From positions 34,992,992 to 35,056,991 of the forward strand of contig CM053329.1 of NCBI GenBank assembly GCA_028583605.1: 64,000 bases of DNA, given 5' to 3'. Source of the DNA: Dastarcus helophoroides (Eukaryota > Arthropoda > Insecta > Coleoptera > Bothrideridae). The notes beneath the pieces are model-generated. The model was not told the origin of the DNA, did no database searches, and saw only the letters and a list, made by a program, of their open reading frames with translations. The translations under genes and the position numbers were made by a program. Below, one piece after another: positions 1-10,228 of this stretch. Every line of letters starts with the position of its first letter. Positions within the stretch are counted from its first letter, which is position 1.

Positions 1-727
1 TTCGCTGTCTTGTTATGAGTGGAACATTTTCAAGTAACACGGGTAACTCTGTTTGCAAAAAATGTCTATATGATGCTCCTGTTAACCTATGAGGTAAAAA
101 AAACGGTCCAATTATAGAGTCCCCTATTATTCCTCCCCAAATGTTAAGTGAAAAATGTTGCTGATGTCTCGACTGAATAACTGCATTGGGATTTTCAACT
201 TGCCACTGATGCATGTTGTGAAAGTTAAGTATCCCGTTTCTGGTAAAACCCGCTTCGTCCGTAAATAATATGAGCGATGGAAAGTTCTTATTTTCAGCGA
301 TCTTATGCAATAGCCAGTTGCAAAATTCTATTCTTAGAGGATAATCAGCAGCAAGTAACCCTTGCACTCTTTGAAAATGATAGGGGTAAAATTGGTAAAA
401 TTTCAAAATTCGCCAGATAGTTACGTGATTTACTCCTTCGGCTAAAGCAAGTTGTCTAGTGCTGACACATGGATCTTCTTCAACTCGCTGAAGCACACGC
501 TCCTCTAAATTAGCAACTTCTGCGTTTGGCCTTCCAACACGTTCGCCTTTGAAAACAAAATTTCCTGTTTCACATAAACGAGCATGAATTTTCTAGAACA
601 ATTTTTCTCCTGGTAGGTGTCTATTAGGAAAACGTTCAGCATAAAGCCGCCTTGCTTCAGCACGATTACAATTTGCAAGCCCGTACATTAAATGCATATC
701 GGCCATTTCTTGATTTGAATAGTCCAT
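1..727 (-). pseudogene. Transposase, Tc1/mariner superfamily with DUF4817-like N-terminus, 3' part outside window
   Basis: The minus-strand translation starts at ATG 725-727 (MDYSNQEMADMHLMYG) and stays in one frame to the window edge, about 240 codons, with one in-frame TAG at 593-595. The first ~45 residues match the DUF4817-type helix-turn-helix domain found ahead of many insect Tc1/mariner-like transposases. A second helix-turn-helix (VSTRQLALAEGVNHVTIWR) and the beginning of the DDE catalytic core follow; LFTDEAGF carries the first catalytic Asp. The later catalytic residues would lie left of position 1. The nonsense codon makes this copy inactive. Family assignment is by motif recognition only. 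Confidence 0.7.
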
Positions 728-1370
728 TTTATCAAAATAATGAAAAGTTAAAAAACTACTACACTTACTATTGACAACAAAAACTGCTAAAGTTTACAGC
801 TTACGACCAAAGTTTATCAGTGACACAACGTCAATCTCTGGCAGATATTGTCAAGTACAATTGTTTTCTTTACGATCAGTTTGCATGACCAACTTATTTT
901 TTCTTATACAAATTAGTTAGAATTTCGAAGACGGGATAGGATTATTTAAACGCCTTTTTCTCGGAAACGGTTACTTTTAGCGACTTCAAGAAAGAGTACC
1001 TTTTTTGTATAAAAAATGTTGCTTTTTACGATTATGGCACTGTTGTGTCGAAATATTGCAATACAAAAAAGTTACGGCAAAAAATAATTGCGGGCAACCC
1101 CCTACACACCACGCTACTGCTTATTTAAAAAATATGTTACATGAGAATATGCCTAATCCAATTCTTTAACTGCTTGCCCAATTTCATGACTTTGCTACTA
1201 ACCGTTAACTTTTTGTAGTAAAAAAACCACTTTAGGGGCGCCATCTTTAAATGGTCATATCTCCGTTAGGAGGCAATTTAAAGAAAAAAATGTATTTCAA
1301 CATTTTTCATATTTTAATGTGTAGAATATGCTCCTGAAGTAGCGGCCCGGACTTTTGTAACACTCTGTAT
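1..1370 (-). mobile_element. Tc1/mariner-like DNA transposon, cut by window start
   Basis: Transposase remnant (1-727, minus strand) plus about 640 bp of non-coding 5' flank. The distal end looks like a terminal inverted repeat close to 1350-1368: read on the minus strand it begins TACAGAGTGTTACAAAAG, the kind of terminus seen on many insect elements of this class, and it is followed by TA. The other end lies before position 1, so TIR pairing cannot be confirmed. Between 728 and 1350 I see no open frame and no other repeat. Confidence 0.55.
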
Positions 1371-1371
1371 A

Positions 1372-1445
1372 TGCCTGGAGCGCTGCAAGAATTTGTAGTC
1401 TAGGTTGCATTCTACTTGTATCAAAACTTGACACTAAATATTTCT
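1372..1445 (+). repeat. Dispersed repeat shared with 26823-26885
   Basis: The segment after the transposon terminus (gcaagaatttgtagtctagg and the following ttgcattctacttg) is closely similar to 26840-26885 (gcatgaatttgcagtctagt, ttgtattctacttg). At the second site the same segment abuts a truncated mariner. It is therefore a separate repeat, of unknown class, that has met transposon ends twice in this window. Confidence 0.5.
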
Positions 1446-1950
1446 GAAAGATTCGACTCTGCTTGAAATTCATCTTTTTATCGAAATCTTGACTTTTCTT
1501 CTTTAAATTTGTCTTTTTCTTAAAAGTTTCCTTATCATCAAAAATTCTAAATTTCGCTTTTTTTCTCAACATTTTTTTTTTGGAATATTCCTTCAAAAAT
1601 CGTTTTTTTTGTCCGAAATGTTGCTATTTTTCTCAATACGTATTCATGTTGTTTCGAAATTCGGCTATTTTTCTTAATATTCTTTTTTTTTCTATATTTC
1701 AACCTTTTAAAATTACACTCTCCGGAAATTTCAAATTGCATCTATCTCAAAACTCGTCTTATTTTCGACATTTCGACTTTTATTTTAAAATATTTTGTTT
1801 CCAGAATTGTAGACTTTTTTTCGAAATTGGCTGTTTCTGAAATTTCTTCTTTCTCTAAATTCATTTATGTTCTCTAAATTCGATCGAAATGTTAATAAAA
1901 ACGCAACCATGTTGAGAAACCATTTTTATGTTCAGAGAAAAAATTGAATT
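1446..1950. other. AT-rich degenerate-motif sequence
   Basis: No gene seen. The stretch consists of variants of TTTCGAAATTTTGACTTTTT in loose succession. Short open frames here are by-products of the composition. Confidence 0.5.
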
Positions 1951-2042
1951 TCTTTAACGAAATTTAAATATTATGTTGAAAAATTGAAATACAAATCTTC
2001 TTCCCTGAAACCAAGAAAGATTAACGAACACAGCAGAGGTTG

Positions 2043-2083
2043 CTCTAACGCGTTTCGACAGCCAAGCTATCATCTTCGGAGGG
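2043..2083 (-). ncRNA. Hammerhead-like motif, left (inverted) arm of array unit 1
   Basis: Minus strand: core CCGAAGA (U4 changed to C), stem II GATAGC-TTG-GCTGTC with one G-U pair, then GAAA, ACGCGT and AGAG. Stem I and the core are damaged, so activity is unlikely. It pairs as the inverted arm of the plus-strand motif at 2106-2146. Confidence 0.4.
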
Positions 2084-2105
2084 ATACAGTAAGTCATATC
2101 AGTGT

Positions 2106-2146
2106 CTTTCTGAAGATGATAGCTTGGTAATCGAAACGCGTTAGAG
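2106..2146 (+). ncRNA. Hammerhead-ribozyme-like motif, array unit 1
   Basis: Stem I CTTT/AGAG (with one G-U), core CTGAAGA at 2110-2116, one extra T, stem II GATAGC-TTG-GTAATC (one mismatch), GAAA at 2133-2136, self-complementary stem III ACGCGT, predicted cleavage after GTT, then AGAG. Because stem III has no loop, the fold would need two copies pairing, as described for minimal dimeric hammerheads. The assignment is structural and untested. Confidence 0.5.
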
Positions 2147-2729
2147 CAGCATCTGTTGTGTTTTTTACTCTTTTTGGTTTCAGGGCACAAGATTTTTATT
2201 TCAATTTTTGAAGATAACCAAAGATCAGTCCGTTTCATCCAAATTATGTTGACATTTCAATAAAAAAGTAAATATTTTGAAAAGAATAATTTTGGCAAAT
2301 TGCAATTTTTTTTTTAAATTCGGCTTTTTTTTTCACAAAATTTGACATTCGAAGATGTCTTTTTTCGCTTTTTCGACAGTTTTCAAATTTTTTTGGAAGG
2401 AAATATGATTTTTTGAAAATTTTGAGCTTTTCTCGAAACTAAAAATTTTCTGAATTCTACTTTCTCATCTCTTTCTTTCCTTTTCTTGTAAATTTGAATA
2501 TTTTCTAGAAATTTTAATCATTTTCTCGAGATTTTGACAGTGTTTTTCGAAATTCGTTTTATATTAATGTTCAGTTTTTTCTGATTTATTTTTAATTTGA
2601 CTTCCACTTGTTATACAAATCTTGTCCTCTGAAACCAACAAAAGATAAAAAATACAACAAGAGTTGCTGTAACTCGTTTCGATAGCCAAGCTATCATCTT
2701 TGGAGAGAAACAGTATCTCATATCAGTAT

Positions 2730-2770
2730 CTTTCTGAAGATGATAGTTTGGCAATCGAAACGCGTTACAG
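2730..2770 (+). ncRNA. Hammerhead-ribozyme-like motif, array unit 2
   Basis: Core CTGAAGA 2734-2740, stem II GATAGT-TTG-GCAATC (weakened), GAAA 2757-2760, ACGCGT intact, stem I strand changed to ACAG. Same layout as unit 1 with two pairing defects. Confidence 0.45.
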
Positions 2771-3359
2771 CAATCTTTGTCGTGTTTTTTAATCTTTCTT
2801 GGTTTCAGGGGACAAGATTTGTATTTCAATTTTTGAAGATAACCAAGGACCAGTCGTTTCACCAAAATTATGTTGAGATTTAAATAAAAAAGTAAATATT
2901 TCGAAAAGAATAGTTTTGGCAAATTGTGATTTTTCATTGAAATTCAGCTTTTGTTTCACAAAATTCGACCTTCGAAAATTTTGTCTTTTTTCGATTTTTT
3001 GACAGTTTTCAAATATTTCTGGAAGGAAATTTGATTTTCTGAAAATTTTGACCTTTTCTCGAAACTATTGTACAAATTTTCTAAATTCTACTTTTTCAGC
3101 CCTTTCTTTCCTTTTCTTGTAAATTTGAATATTTTCTAGACATGTTAATCATTTTCTCAAGATTTTGACAGTATTTTTCGAAACTCGTTTTTATTAATGT
3201 TCAGTTTTTTCTGATTTATTTTTAATTTGACTTCCACTTGTTATACAAATCTTATTCTCTGAAACCAACAAAAGATAAAAAATACAACAAGAGTTGCTGT
3301 AACTCATTTCGATAGCCAAGCTATCATCTTTGGAGAGAAACAGTATCTCATATCAGTGT

Positions 3360-3400
3360 CTTTCTGAAGATGATAGCTTGGCAATCAAAAGGCGTTGGAG
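3360..3400 (+). ncRNA. Degenerate hammerhead-like motif, array unit 3
   Basis: Core CTGAAGA is kept at 3364-3370, but GAAA has become AAAA and the palindrome has become AGGCGT, so catalysis is not expected. Confidence 0.35.
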
Positions 3401-3983
3401 CAACCTCTGTTGTGGTTTTCAATCTTTCTTGGTTTCAGGGGACAAGATTTGTATTTTAATTATTGAAGATAATCAAGGACAAGTCCGTTTCACAAAAATT
3501 ATGTTGACATTTAAATAAAAAAGTAAATATTTTGGAAAGGATAGTTTTGGCAAATTGCGATTTTTCTTTGAAATTCGGCTTTTTTTCACAAAGTTTGACC
3601 TTCGAGAATTTTGTCTTTTTTCGACAGTTTTCAAATTTTTCTGGAAGGAAATTTGATTTTCTGAAAATTTTGATCTTTTCTCGGAACTAAAACTTTTTCT
3701 TAATTCTACCTTTTCGGCTCTTTCTCTCCTTTTATTGTAAATTTGAATATTTTCTAGAGATCTCGATCGTTTTCTCGAGATTTTGACAATATTTTTCGAA
3801 ATTCGTTTTCAATAATGTTCAGTTTTTTCTGATTTTTTTTAAATTTGACTTGTGGATTTCCACCTGTTATAAAAATCTTGTCCTTTGAAACCAAGAATAA
3901 TAAAAATACAACAAAAGTTGCTGTAACTCGTTTTGATAGCCAAGCTAACATCTTCGAAGAGATACAGTATCTTATATCAGTAT

Positions 3984-4024
3984 TTTGGTGAAGATGATAG
4001 CTTGGCAATCGAAACGCGTTAGAG
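3984..4024 (+). ncRNA. Degenerate hammerhead-like motif, array unit 4
   Basis: Core reads GTGAAGA (C3 lost) at 3988-3994, while GAAACGCGTTAGAG at 4011-4024 is intact. Positionally equivalent to the motifs in units 1-3. Confidence 0.35.
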
Positions 4025-4129
4025 CAATTTTTGTTGTATTTGTAAATAGTTCTTGGTTTCAGGTGACAACATTTGTTTATCAGTTTTGGAAGATAATCAA
4101 GGACAAGTCCGTTCCACCAAAAAAAAAAA

Positions 4130-4690
4130 AAGATTTCGACATGTTTCTCCAAATTCCTTCTATTCTCGGAACAGGATGCCCCAAAATTTGACGTTTTATT
4201 TCTTGAAATTTCTACCTCCTTCAGATTTCGACTTTTTCTCAAAATTGGTTTAATATTTTTAAAATTGGAACAAAACATTAATAAAACGTCACTATTTCGA
4301 GAATAACATTTTTAGAATATTTCAAAAAAAAGCTTTTCGATTATATTAAAATTTAAATAAGGTAAAATTCGGAGGAAAAATGTTGGTTATTTCAGTATTT
4401 TTCTCCAAATTTGATTTATTCTGGAAATTGTGACTTTCTTTACAAAGTTTGTCTTTTGTAAATTTTGACTTTTTTTAGAAATTCCAGTATTTTTCGAAAT
4501 ATTCTGAAAGGTGCAGGTTTTATTTCAAATTCAATTTTCTGACTTTTTTTGAAAATTCCCTCTTTTTCTAAATTTAGACTCTGGAAGTTCGATCCTTCAA
4601 GCTTGCGCAGTTCAGTAAAAATATACAATATACTCAACTGAAGATTTTCTAGTTTTATTTTTTTTTGCCCATCAATTTTCAAAATAATTG
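4130..4690. other. AT-rich degenerate-motif sequence
   Basis: No gene seen. Variants of TTTCGAAATTTTGACTTTTT. Confidence 0.5.
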
Positions 4691-4756
4691 CTGCCCTCTC
4701 CCCTGAATGAAATCCTACTTACGCCCATGGTTATAGGCCTTTTTCAGATCGAGAGA

Positions 4757-4865
4757 GATACGTATCTCTCTAAAGATGATAGCTTTGCTAACGAAAACGC
4801 ATTAAAGCAACCGCTGATTTTTATTTCAATTTTTGAAGATAACCAAGGACCAGTCCGTTCCACCC
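4757..4865 (+). repeat. Single decayed copy of the hammerhead-bearing repeat
   Basis: TATCTCTCTAAAGATGATAG (4763-4782) matches the head of the family with core G5 changed (CTAAAGA). It continues with a mutated GAAAACGCATTAAAG and then the characteristic 3' part, ending gaccagtccgttccacc. An internal deletion has removed the ttaatctttcttggtttcag segment. Confidence 0.55.
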
Positions 4866-4877
4866 CTTTTTCAGATG

Positions 4878-5715
4878 GACTTCCTGGTCAAATGCTGTTT
4901 TAGTTTCTAGGATTTGTGTCAGCGAGAAGAGATGATCTATTGTGGATCTTCCTGCTCTAAATCCTGCCTAGTTCTTCAGCTTCTATATCCGTGTATTCGT
5001 TGCTTTTAAGTATTTTTCCACATAGTCTGCTAATGGTACATGCAACCGCGATTCCCTGATAGTTATCACAGTGATTTTTGTCTCCTTTCTTATGGATTGT
5101 GGACATGTATGATATTTTCCATTCCTTGGGTACTTCCGATGTGTCGATGCATCTTTGGAACAGGTTTCTCAGAGCGTGAAATAGTTTTTCACTTTTGCAC
5201 TTTAGAAGTTCTTCGGGGATATTTCCTGGTCATGGGGTCCTACGTTTTTTAAGGTTTTACCTGCCCCCTTGGCTTCTTATGTTGTTAGTCTTATTGGGGA
5301 TCCCTGTAGAGCTGCATTTGGGTGTCTATAATCTCTGGCCTATCTTCTGTTAGCATCTTTGCAAAGTATTGATTTCAGTCTTCTTGTCTAATTGGTGGGA
5401 TTATTTCTCTATTATTTCTATTCTGTTATCATGTAAGAAGTCGCCAGCTTTCTGTACAGTTTTCTTCCTCCTATATAGGTGTCAAATCGTCTTTTTCCAT
5501 TGGTCGCTCTTCTTGTTGCTGATCATTATGCGTACTCTAGCTTGCGAATTTTTGTATTGTAGTTTGTCGCTTATATTCTTTGAACTTATTTGTAATATTT
5601 GTTCCGTCAGTACTGTGCGTAATAATTTACAAATCAAATGTTTTTTGTTGGCGCTGCAAGCAAAGTGAAATGTAATAATAATTTTCCAAACAACAAAGGA
5701 CCTATTGATTTTCAA
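4878..5715 (-). pseudogene. LINE reverse transcriptase fragment (N-terminal half)
   Basis: Conceptual minus-strand translation in shifting frames gives a recognisable non-LTR RT: a basic pre-RT segment near 5482-5560 (VRIMISNKKSDQWKK), then PGNIPEELLKCKSEKLFHAL, VPKEWKISYMSTIHKKGDK, NYQGIAVACTISRLCGKIL and AGFRAGRSTIDHLFSLTQIL. These correspond to the linker and RT blocks up to the ..GFR.GRST.D motif. Many stops and frame changes; the catalytic YADD block is absent. It resembles the other endonuclease-RT LINE in the window but does not overlap it. Confidence 0.7.
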
Positions 5716-6190
5716 GTTCCAGCGAATGGCGAAGAAGGAAAAGAGAAATTGGGGTAATTAGTTAGCACGTGTTTCTTGCTTCGTCGTAACCCAACAAACT
5801 AAAATCCAATAAATAACCGTCTTTATGATTCAATCTGCAGTCTCAGATTTAATTTCGGTATTACTGAAATGTCCTTTTAGGATTTTAATTGCCTTCAAAT
5901 CACTTATTTCGTTCATTCCTTTTTACTTCGAGCTGGAGCCATCTACTTGAATAATTATCTGGTTATCTGCCCTTAATGTTGTTGTAAAATATTTGCTGAA
6001 ATTAAAGACAAATACAAAGGCCAATTAGTTGCGGAAAAACAACCTATACAAGGAGGATGGTAATGTTTCTTTGGAAGCTTGAAATCCGAAATAAGCAGTT
6101 TTGGATGCAGTAGTAAGAGTAATAATAAGTTTTTCACATTTTCCTGCTTCACCAATGCAACAAAGAAGACGAAGGTTAGAATATCTAGAA
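5716..6190. other. No recognised feature
   Basis: No convincing coding or repeat structure. A 60-codon open frame at 5973-6155 (minus) has no recognisable domain. Confidence 0.4.
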
Positions 6191-6194
6191 TAAT

Positions 6195-6521
6195 ATAGAT
6201 TCTGGATTCGATGTGAGTTGCCTAAAGTTTAGACCAACACTTAGGCCACCCTTTCCGGGCCCATTGTGCTATCCTCGTGATTGAGGTGTCCTTGGCCATT
6301 CATTCAGCCACCCAACCTGGTTGCGAAAATGAGGAACGTCCCTTGGATACGCCTCTCTCAAACTGGCCACACTAGGCCAGAAGTCTCCCAGCGTGGATCC
6401 TTTGATTGATGCTAGTGCCGGGCAGTGACACATCACGTGCTCGACACTCTCATCTTTTTCTAAACACCCCCTACAATTCGGGTTGTTTATAATTCCCATT
6501 TTGTGGAGGTGTTTGTTTAAT
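6195..6521 (-). pseudogene. RNase H-type LINE, 3'-terminal fragment
   Basis: Minus-strand translation contains MGIINNPNCRGCLEKDE, VEHVMCHCPALASI and TLGDFWPSVASL, the zinc-knuckle-like tail (C..C...H...C) that follows RNase H in I/R1-like LINEs. It is nearly identical to the tail of the longer copy at 10229-11086, and both share the 3' end beginning at ttctggattcg. The 5' truncation lies just after the GGTGTTTGTTTAATTG segment. It sits immediately beyond the 3' end of the endonuclease-RT LINE at 6545. Confidence 0.75.
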
Positions 6522-6544
6522 TGTTTAAAAGAAAGTGAAGTTAT

Positions 6545-6873
6545 AAAGAAATATATTAAATATATTATATAAAAGCGTTTACAGGCCCTTTAAACCCATA
6601 GCTTGATAAGGTTCTTTCAATGCTTTCTATCTCCAGCTGCCATATTCCAAATTCTAATACTCTTTTCTTTTAGATCCTCCTATACTGCATCACGCCACCG
6701 TTTTCTTGGTCTACATTTCCTTCTTTTACCTTGTGGAATCGTTTCTTAACCAATCTGACTTCATTTATGCTTTCCAGATGCCCCAACCATTGTAAACGTC
6801 GCGCTCTCACGTACTGAGATATGGACGGTTCTCCAAACATGTCGTATATTTCTCTATTTGAACGTCTTTTCAT
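6545..6873 (-). pseudogene. LINE C-terminal tail
   Basis: Minus-strand residues RRSNREIYDMFGEPSISQYV, RARRLQWLGHLESINEVR and a degenerate ..NVDQENGGVMQYRRI.. correspond to the post-RT tail of endonuclease-RT LINEs (usual pattern: ..N.EL..L..EP.I...I...RLRW.GH..RM..). Cut from the rest of its gene by the mariner at 6875. Confidence 0.75.
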
Positions 6874-6874
6874 A

Positions 6875-8166
6875 CCAGGTCATTCAATAAGTCCGTAGGA
6901 TAAGTAAGAAAAAAACAAAATTTTGACAAAACTCGATGTTATTATTTAACATAGTTGCCTTCGAGGGCGATACAATGAGTATAGCGATTTTCCAACTTTT
7001 CCATACCACTTTTATGGTACGATTTCTCTTTCTCCTCAAAATAGGCCTCAGTTTCAGCGATTACTTCATCATTGGACTTAAATTTCTTTCCAACAAGCAT
7101 TCTCTTGAGATCTGAAAACAGGAAAAAGTCGCTGGGGGTTAAATCTGGAGAATATGGTGGACGGGTAAGCAATTCAAAGCCCAGTTCATTCAATTTTGCC
7201 ATCGTTTTCATCGACTTGTGACACGGTGCATTGTCTCGGTGAAACAACACTTTTTTCTTTTGCGAATGTGGCCGTTTCTTTGCGATTTCAGTCTTCAATC
7301 GATCCAAAAGTGCACAGTAATAGTCGCTGTTGATGGTGGTTCCTTTTTGGAGATAGTCCATAAATATTATTCCGTTCGCATCCCAAAATACAGAAACCAT
7401 CACCTTACCGGCCGACTGTTGCGTCTTTGCTCGCTTTGGATTCGGTTCGTCGACTGCTGTCCACTCAGCTGACTGTCTTTTGGATTCTGGTATGTAATAG
7501 TGAAGCCATGTCTCATCCTTTGTCACATATCGACGATAGAATTCCATTTTAATGCGTTTAACAGCGCCAAACACTCCTGTGAAGCATCGATTCGTTGTAA
7601 TTTTTGGTCGACTGTGAGCTCACGTGGCACCCACTTTGCATACAGCTTTCGCATAGCCAAATGTTCGTGTAAAATGGTAAAAACACTACCATCTGATATC
7701 TCCACAATGTCAGCTAGCTCGTGCACCTTCAATTTGCGATCATTCATAACCAATTTGTGGATTTTTTTGATGATTTCTGGAATAACAGCCTCATTTGGGC
7801 GTCCACTGCGCTCTGCAACATTTGTGCTGGTACGACCACGTTTAAATTCATCAATCCATCTCTACCATTTCTCTCGATGGAGCAGAGTTCGGATAATGTT
7901 TATTAAGCCATCGTTTGGTTTCCACTTTTTTTTTTTTTTCATCAAAAGGCAATGCTTTATCAAAACTCGAAATTCACATTTTTCCATTTTTTTTTCAATA
8001 ACAAAAGTTGCTTCACACAAAATGCTATAACTCACGAATCAATAGTCAGATTGCTGTCAAATTTATACAGGTATCGTTTGAAGGTTAGTACTAAATAAAA
8101 ATCATATGGAAAAAATTCTAGTAACGCCATCTATGTGTCATTCTATGGACTTTTTGAATGAACTGT
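6875..8166 (-). mobile_element. mariner transposon with TIRs, inserted in a LINE
   Basis: The left end CCAGGTCATTCAATAAGTCC and the reverse complement of the right end, ACAGTTCATTCAAAAAGTCC, are imperfect terminal inverted repeats, each outside-flanked by TA (6873-6874, 8167-8168), the mariner target. The length of ~1.29 kb is normal for the family. The LINE reading frame is recognisable on both sides, so the insertion is younger than the LINE. Confidence 0.85.
6942..7987 (-). pseudogene. mariner transposase (DD34D), frameshifted
   Basis: Start ATG at 7985-7987. The N-terminal helix-turn-helix part (GRPNEAVIPEIIKKIHKLV, KLKVHELADIVEISDGSVF, KLYAKWVPRELTVDQK) is followed after a frameshift near 7570 by an open 210-codon catalytic half (6942-7574). 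The latter has VTKDETW, FHRDNAPCH and TPSDFF; the second and third Asp are separated by 34 residues, so DD34D is complete. A poly-T run at ~7928-7940 breaks the frame near the N-terminus, and a TAG lies near 7863 (REKW then stop). The catalytic domain looks intact but the gene as a whole cannot give a full protein. Confidence 0.85.
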
Positions 8167-10228
8167 TAAGTCCTCTCCCTTCTTTCCTCCAAAAATTCTA
8201 CGTAATATTTTCCATTTCCAGATCAACATGTTTTCTTCAATTTTTTCATTCATAATCCATGACTCACAACCATATAGCATCCTGGGTCTCAGTATGGGTC
8301 TGATTTTAGTCTTGTGGGAAATCTCTTTTGACCGTATTAATCTCTTTAGCCCACCCGCGCACCTATTACTTTTCGCTATCCTCAGATTTACTTCCGACTC
8401 TTCGTTGCAACATCTGTCTATTAGTACGCCTAAGTATGTATAATTTTCTTCTTCTTCGAATTCTAGGAAGTGTTTTTGATCAGTTTGAACAGTAAAGCAC
8501 CCATTGGTGTGTGCCTTCCCTCTCTTTATGTATTTACTCTTGTCTTTGTTGACCTGAAGTCCAACCCTGCTCGTCGCCCCCACCAGATCTCTTGTTATAA
8601 TTTCTAATTCTTTCTTACTTCTGGCTAGGTAACAAGATATCATCTGCGTTCGCGAGACATTGATGGAATCTGTTAAAAAGGGATTCCATATCAATTTACA
8701 CCACTTCCTCACATTTTCCAAGACTATATTAAACAATTCTGTACGATAGTAAATCTTCCTGCCTAAGTTCACTTCTCACTTTAAACTCCTAAAACAATTT
8801 TCCATTTATTTTGACTGCAATGTGGTATTACGTAGTCATTGTTAACTAGTTGAACTATCTTTTCTGGTATTTTAAATTTCCTCAATATCTCAATAAGTTT
8901 CTTTCTATTTACAAAGTCATAGGCAGCTTCAAAATCTATAACTATCATGTGAGTCGAGATTTCATATTCATAAGATCCATTTAAAACCTGTTTTAACATA
9001 CATACTTGGTCTGTTGTGGATCTCTTCTTTCTAAAACCTGCTTAGTATTCGCCAATAGTAGTTTCCGAATAGGATTTCAGTCTTTTCTTTTATTATCGTT
9101 GCAACTATTTTGTATGTTACCTCTTGCAAATCTATTCATCTGTAATTACTACATTCTGCTATGTCTCCTTTTTAAAGGGTGTTATGATAGCTTAGTTTCA
9201 TTGCCGCGGCATAATTTCATTTTCGCAAATTTCTTCACCTAACTGGAATATCTTTGTTTTTAGAATGACACCTCCATACTTTAAATTTTCTGATAAGATT
9301 TTATTCTTATCCTAGACTTTTATTATTTTTCATTGGGTATAATACGTCTTCTATTTCTTTTTCATTAGGTTCTAATACTTGTTCTAGAGTCGCAGCTTGT
9401 TGGTGTTCTCCAAATCCTTCCCGTTCTCCAGTATTCAACAATTCCTCGAAGTACTCTCTCCATCTTCCAAGGATATCATCTTCCCTTCCGAGTTGAAACC
9501 CCTCTTTGTCTTTGAAAAATACTGCTTTGGTTTGGATGTTCTTTCTTTATGCCCTTAACATCCTTACAAAAATTCCGTATTTCTTTTTTGTTGTACTATC
9601 TCTCAATTTTTTACTTCTTTTAAAAATTTTCGTTTGTGTGCTCTGCATGTTTGTTTTGCTTTTTTTCTTTGCTAGTTATACTTCCTTACACTCTCTTCTG
9701 TATACGTCTGCAGCATGTTCCGTGCTTTTTCTTTCAATTCGGTTTTACACTCCTTGTCCATCCAAGGTCTCTTCTTAAATAATTGTCTCTTTGATAAGTT
9801 TGCTCTTGTAGCGTTTGATATTAATCTTTTTTTTCCCATTTGTCTTCAATACCTTCTTTATTTGGTATCGTATCATTGCTGAAAGATTAATAAATACTTT
9901 TCCTATATTTATACGATACATAATCGCTTTGTAAATCTTTCATTTTAAATTTACTTTCCCAGGAATTCCTAACCTGCTGGTTGAGGATGTCCCAAAGTCT
10001 TGGACTTGCTCTTACTAAGTAATGGTCTGAATCTGCTTCTGCTCTTCTGTAAGTTCTGACTTTGGTAATTAACTTTTCATATTCTTCTTGTATATATGAG
10101 CTACATGATTTGTTTCATTATGTCTTGAAATTATCCATGTTCGCTTTTGCATGTTTTTTCTTTTAAAATGTATGCTCATTATTTTTATTTTCTGTTCTAT
10201 TGCTAAAGATTAATATCTAAGGCTAATA
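8167..10228 (-). pseudogene. LINE reverse transcriptase and linker
   Basis: From 10228 down: the segment before RT (RANLSKRQLFKKRPWMDKE; ARNMLQTYTEE), FFKDKEGFQLGREDDILGRW and WREYFEELLNTGERE, then RT blocks with FRKKRSTTDQVCMLKQVL (9030) and IVIDFEAAYDFVNRKKLIEI (8900). Next come ELFNIVLENVRKW, the ADD catalytic block (…ANADDILL…, out of frame around 8640), SRVGLQVNKDKSKY, YTYLGVLID and KTKIRPILRPRMLYGCESW. Stops and at least two frameshifts interrupt it; the first residue of the YADD box is mutated. Confidence 0.75.
9908..10228 (-). repeat. Left copy of a ~320-bp direct repeat flanking an RNase H-LINE fragment
   Basis: From acgatacataatcgcttt to aatatctaaggctaatacc this segment recurs at 11087-11520 (with an extra ~107-bp internal duplication there). 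It is part of the LINE: the minus strand encodes RTYRRAEADSD.. and QVRNSWESKFKMKDLQSDYV. The two copies lie on either side of the inserted fragment, so they act as an unusually long target-site duplication or as a tandem duplication into which the fragment inserted. Confidence 0.65.

Larger units (their letters stand above)
1950..4130 (+). repeat. Tandem array of ~625-bp units, each with an inverted hammerhead-motif pair
   Basis: Four successive units can be aligned by eye. The hammerhead-like core starts at 2110, 2734, 3364 and 3988, giving spacings of 624, 630 and 624 bp. The spacer between cores is also conserved: for example ttcagttttttctgattt recurs before units 2, 3 and 4, and aaaaaagtaaatattt after units 1-3. 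Each unit has a left arm in minus orientation and a right arm in plus orientation, sharing about 100 bp of inverted similarity around GCTATC/GATAGC. The fourth unit loses similarity after about 4115 at a poly-A run. This is a satellite-like amplification of a repeat that also occurs singly elsewhere in the window. Confidence 0.75.

Noticed and set aside
1297..1840. Lys/Phe-rich frames
   Set aside because: Produced by AT-rich motif sequence on either strand; no domain.
7218..8030. Plus-strand frames of 61-176 codons
   Set aside because: Antisense to the mariner transposase on the minus strand.
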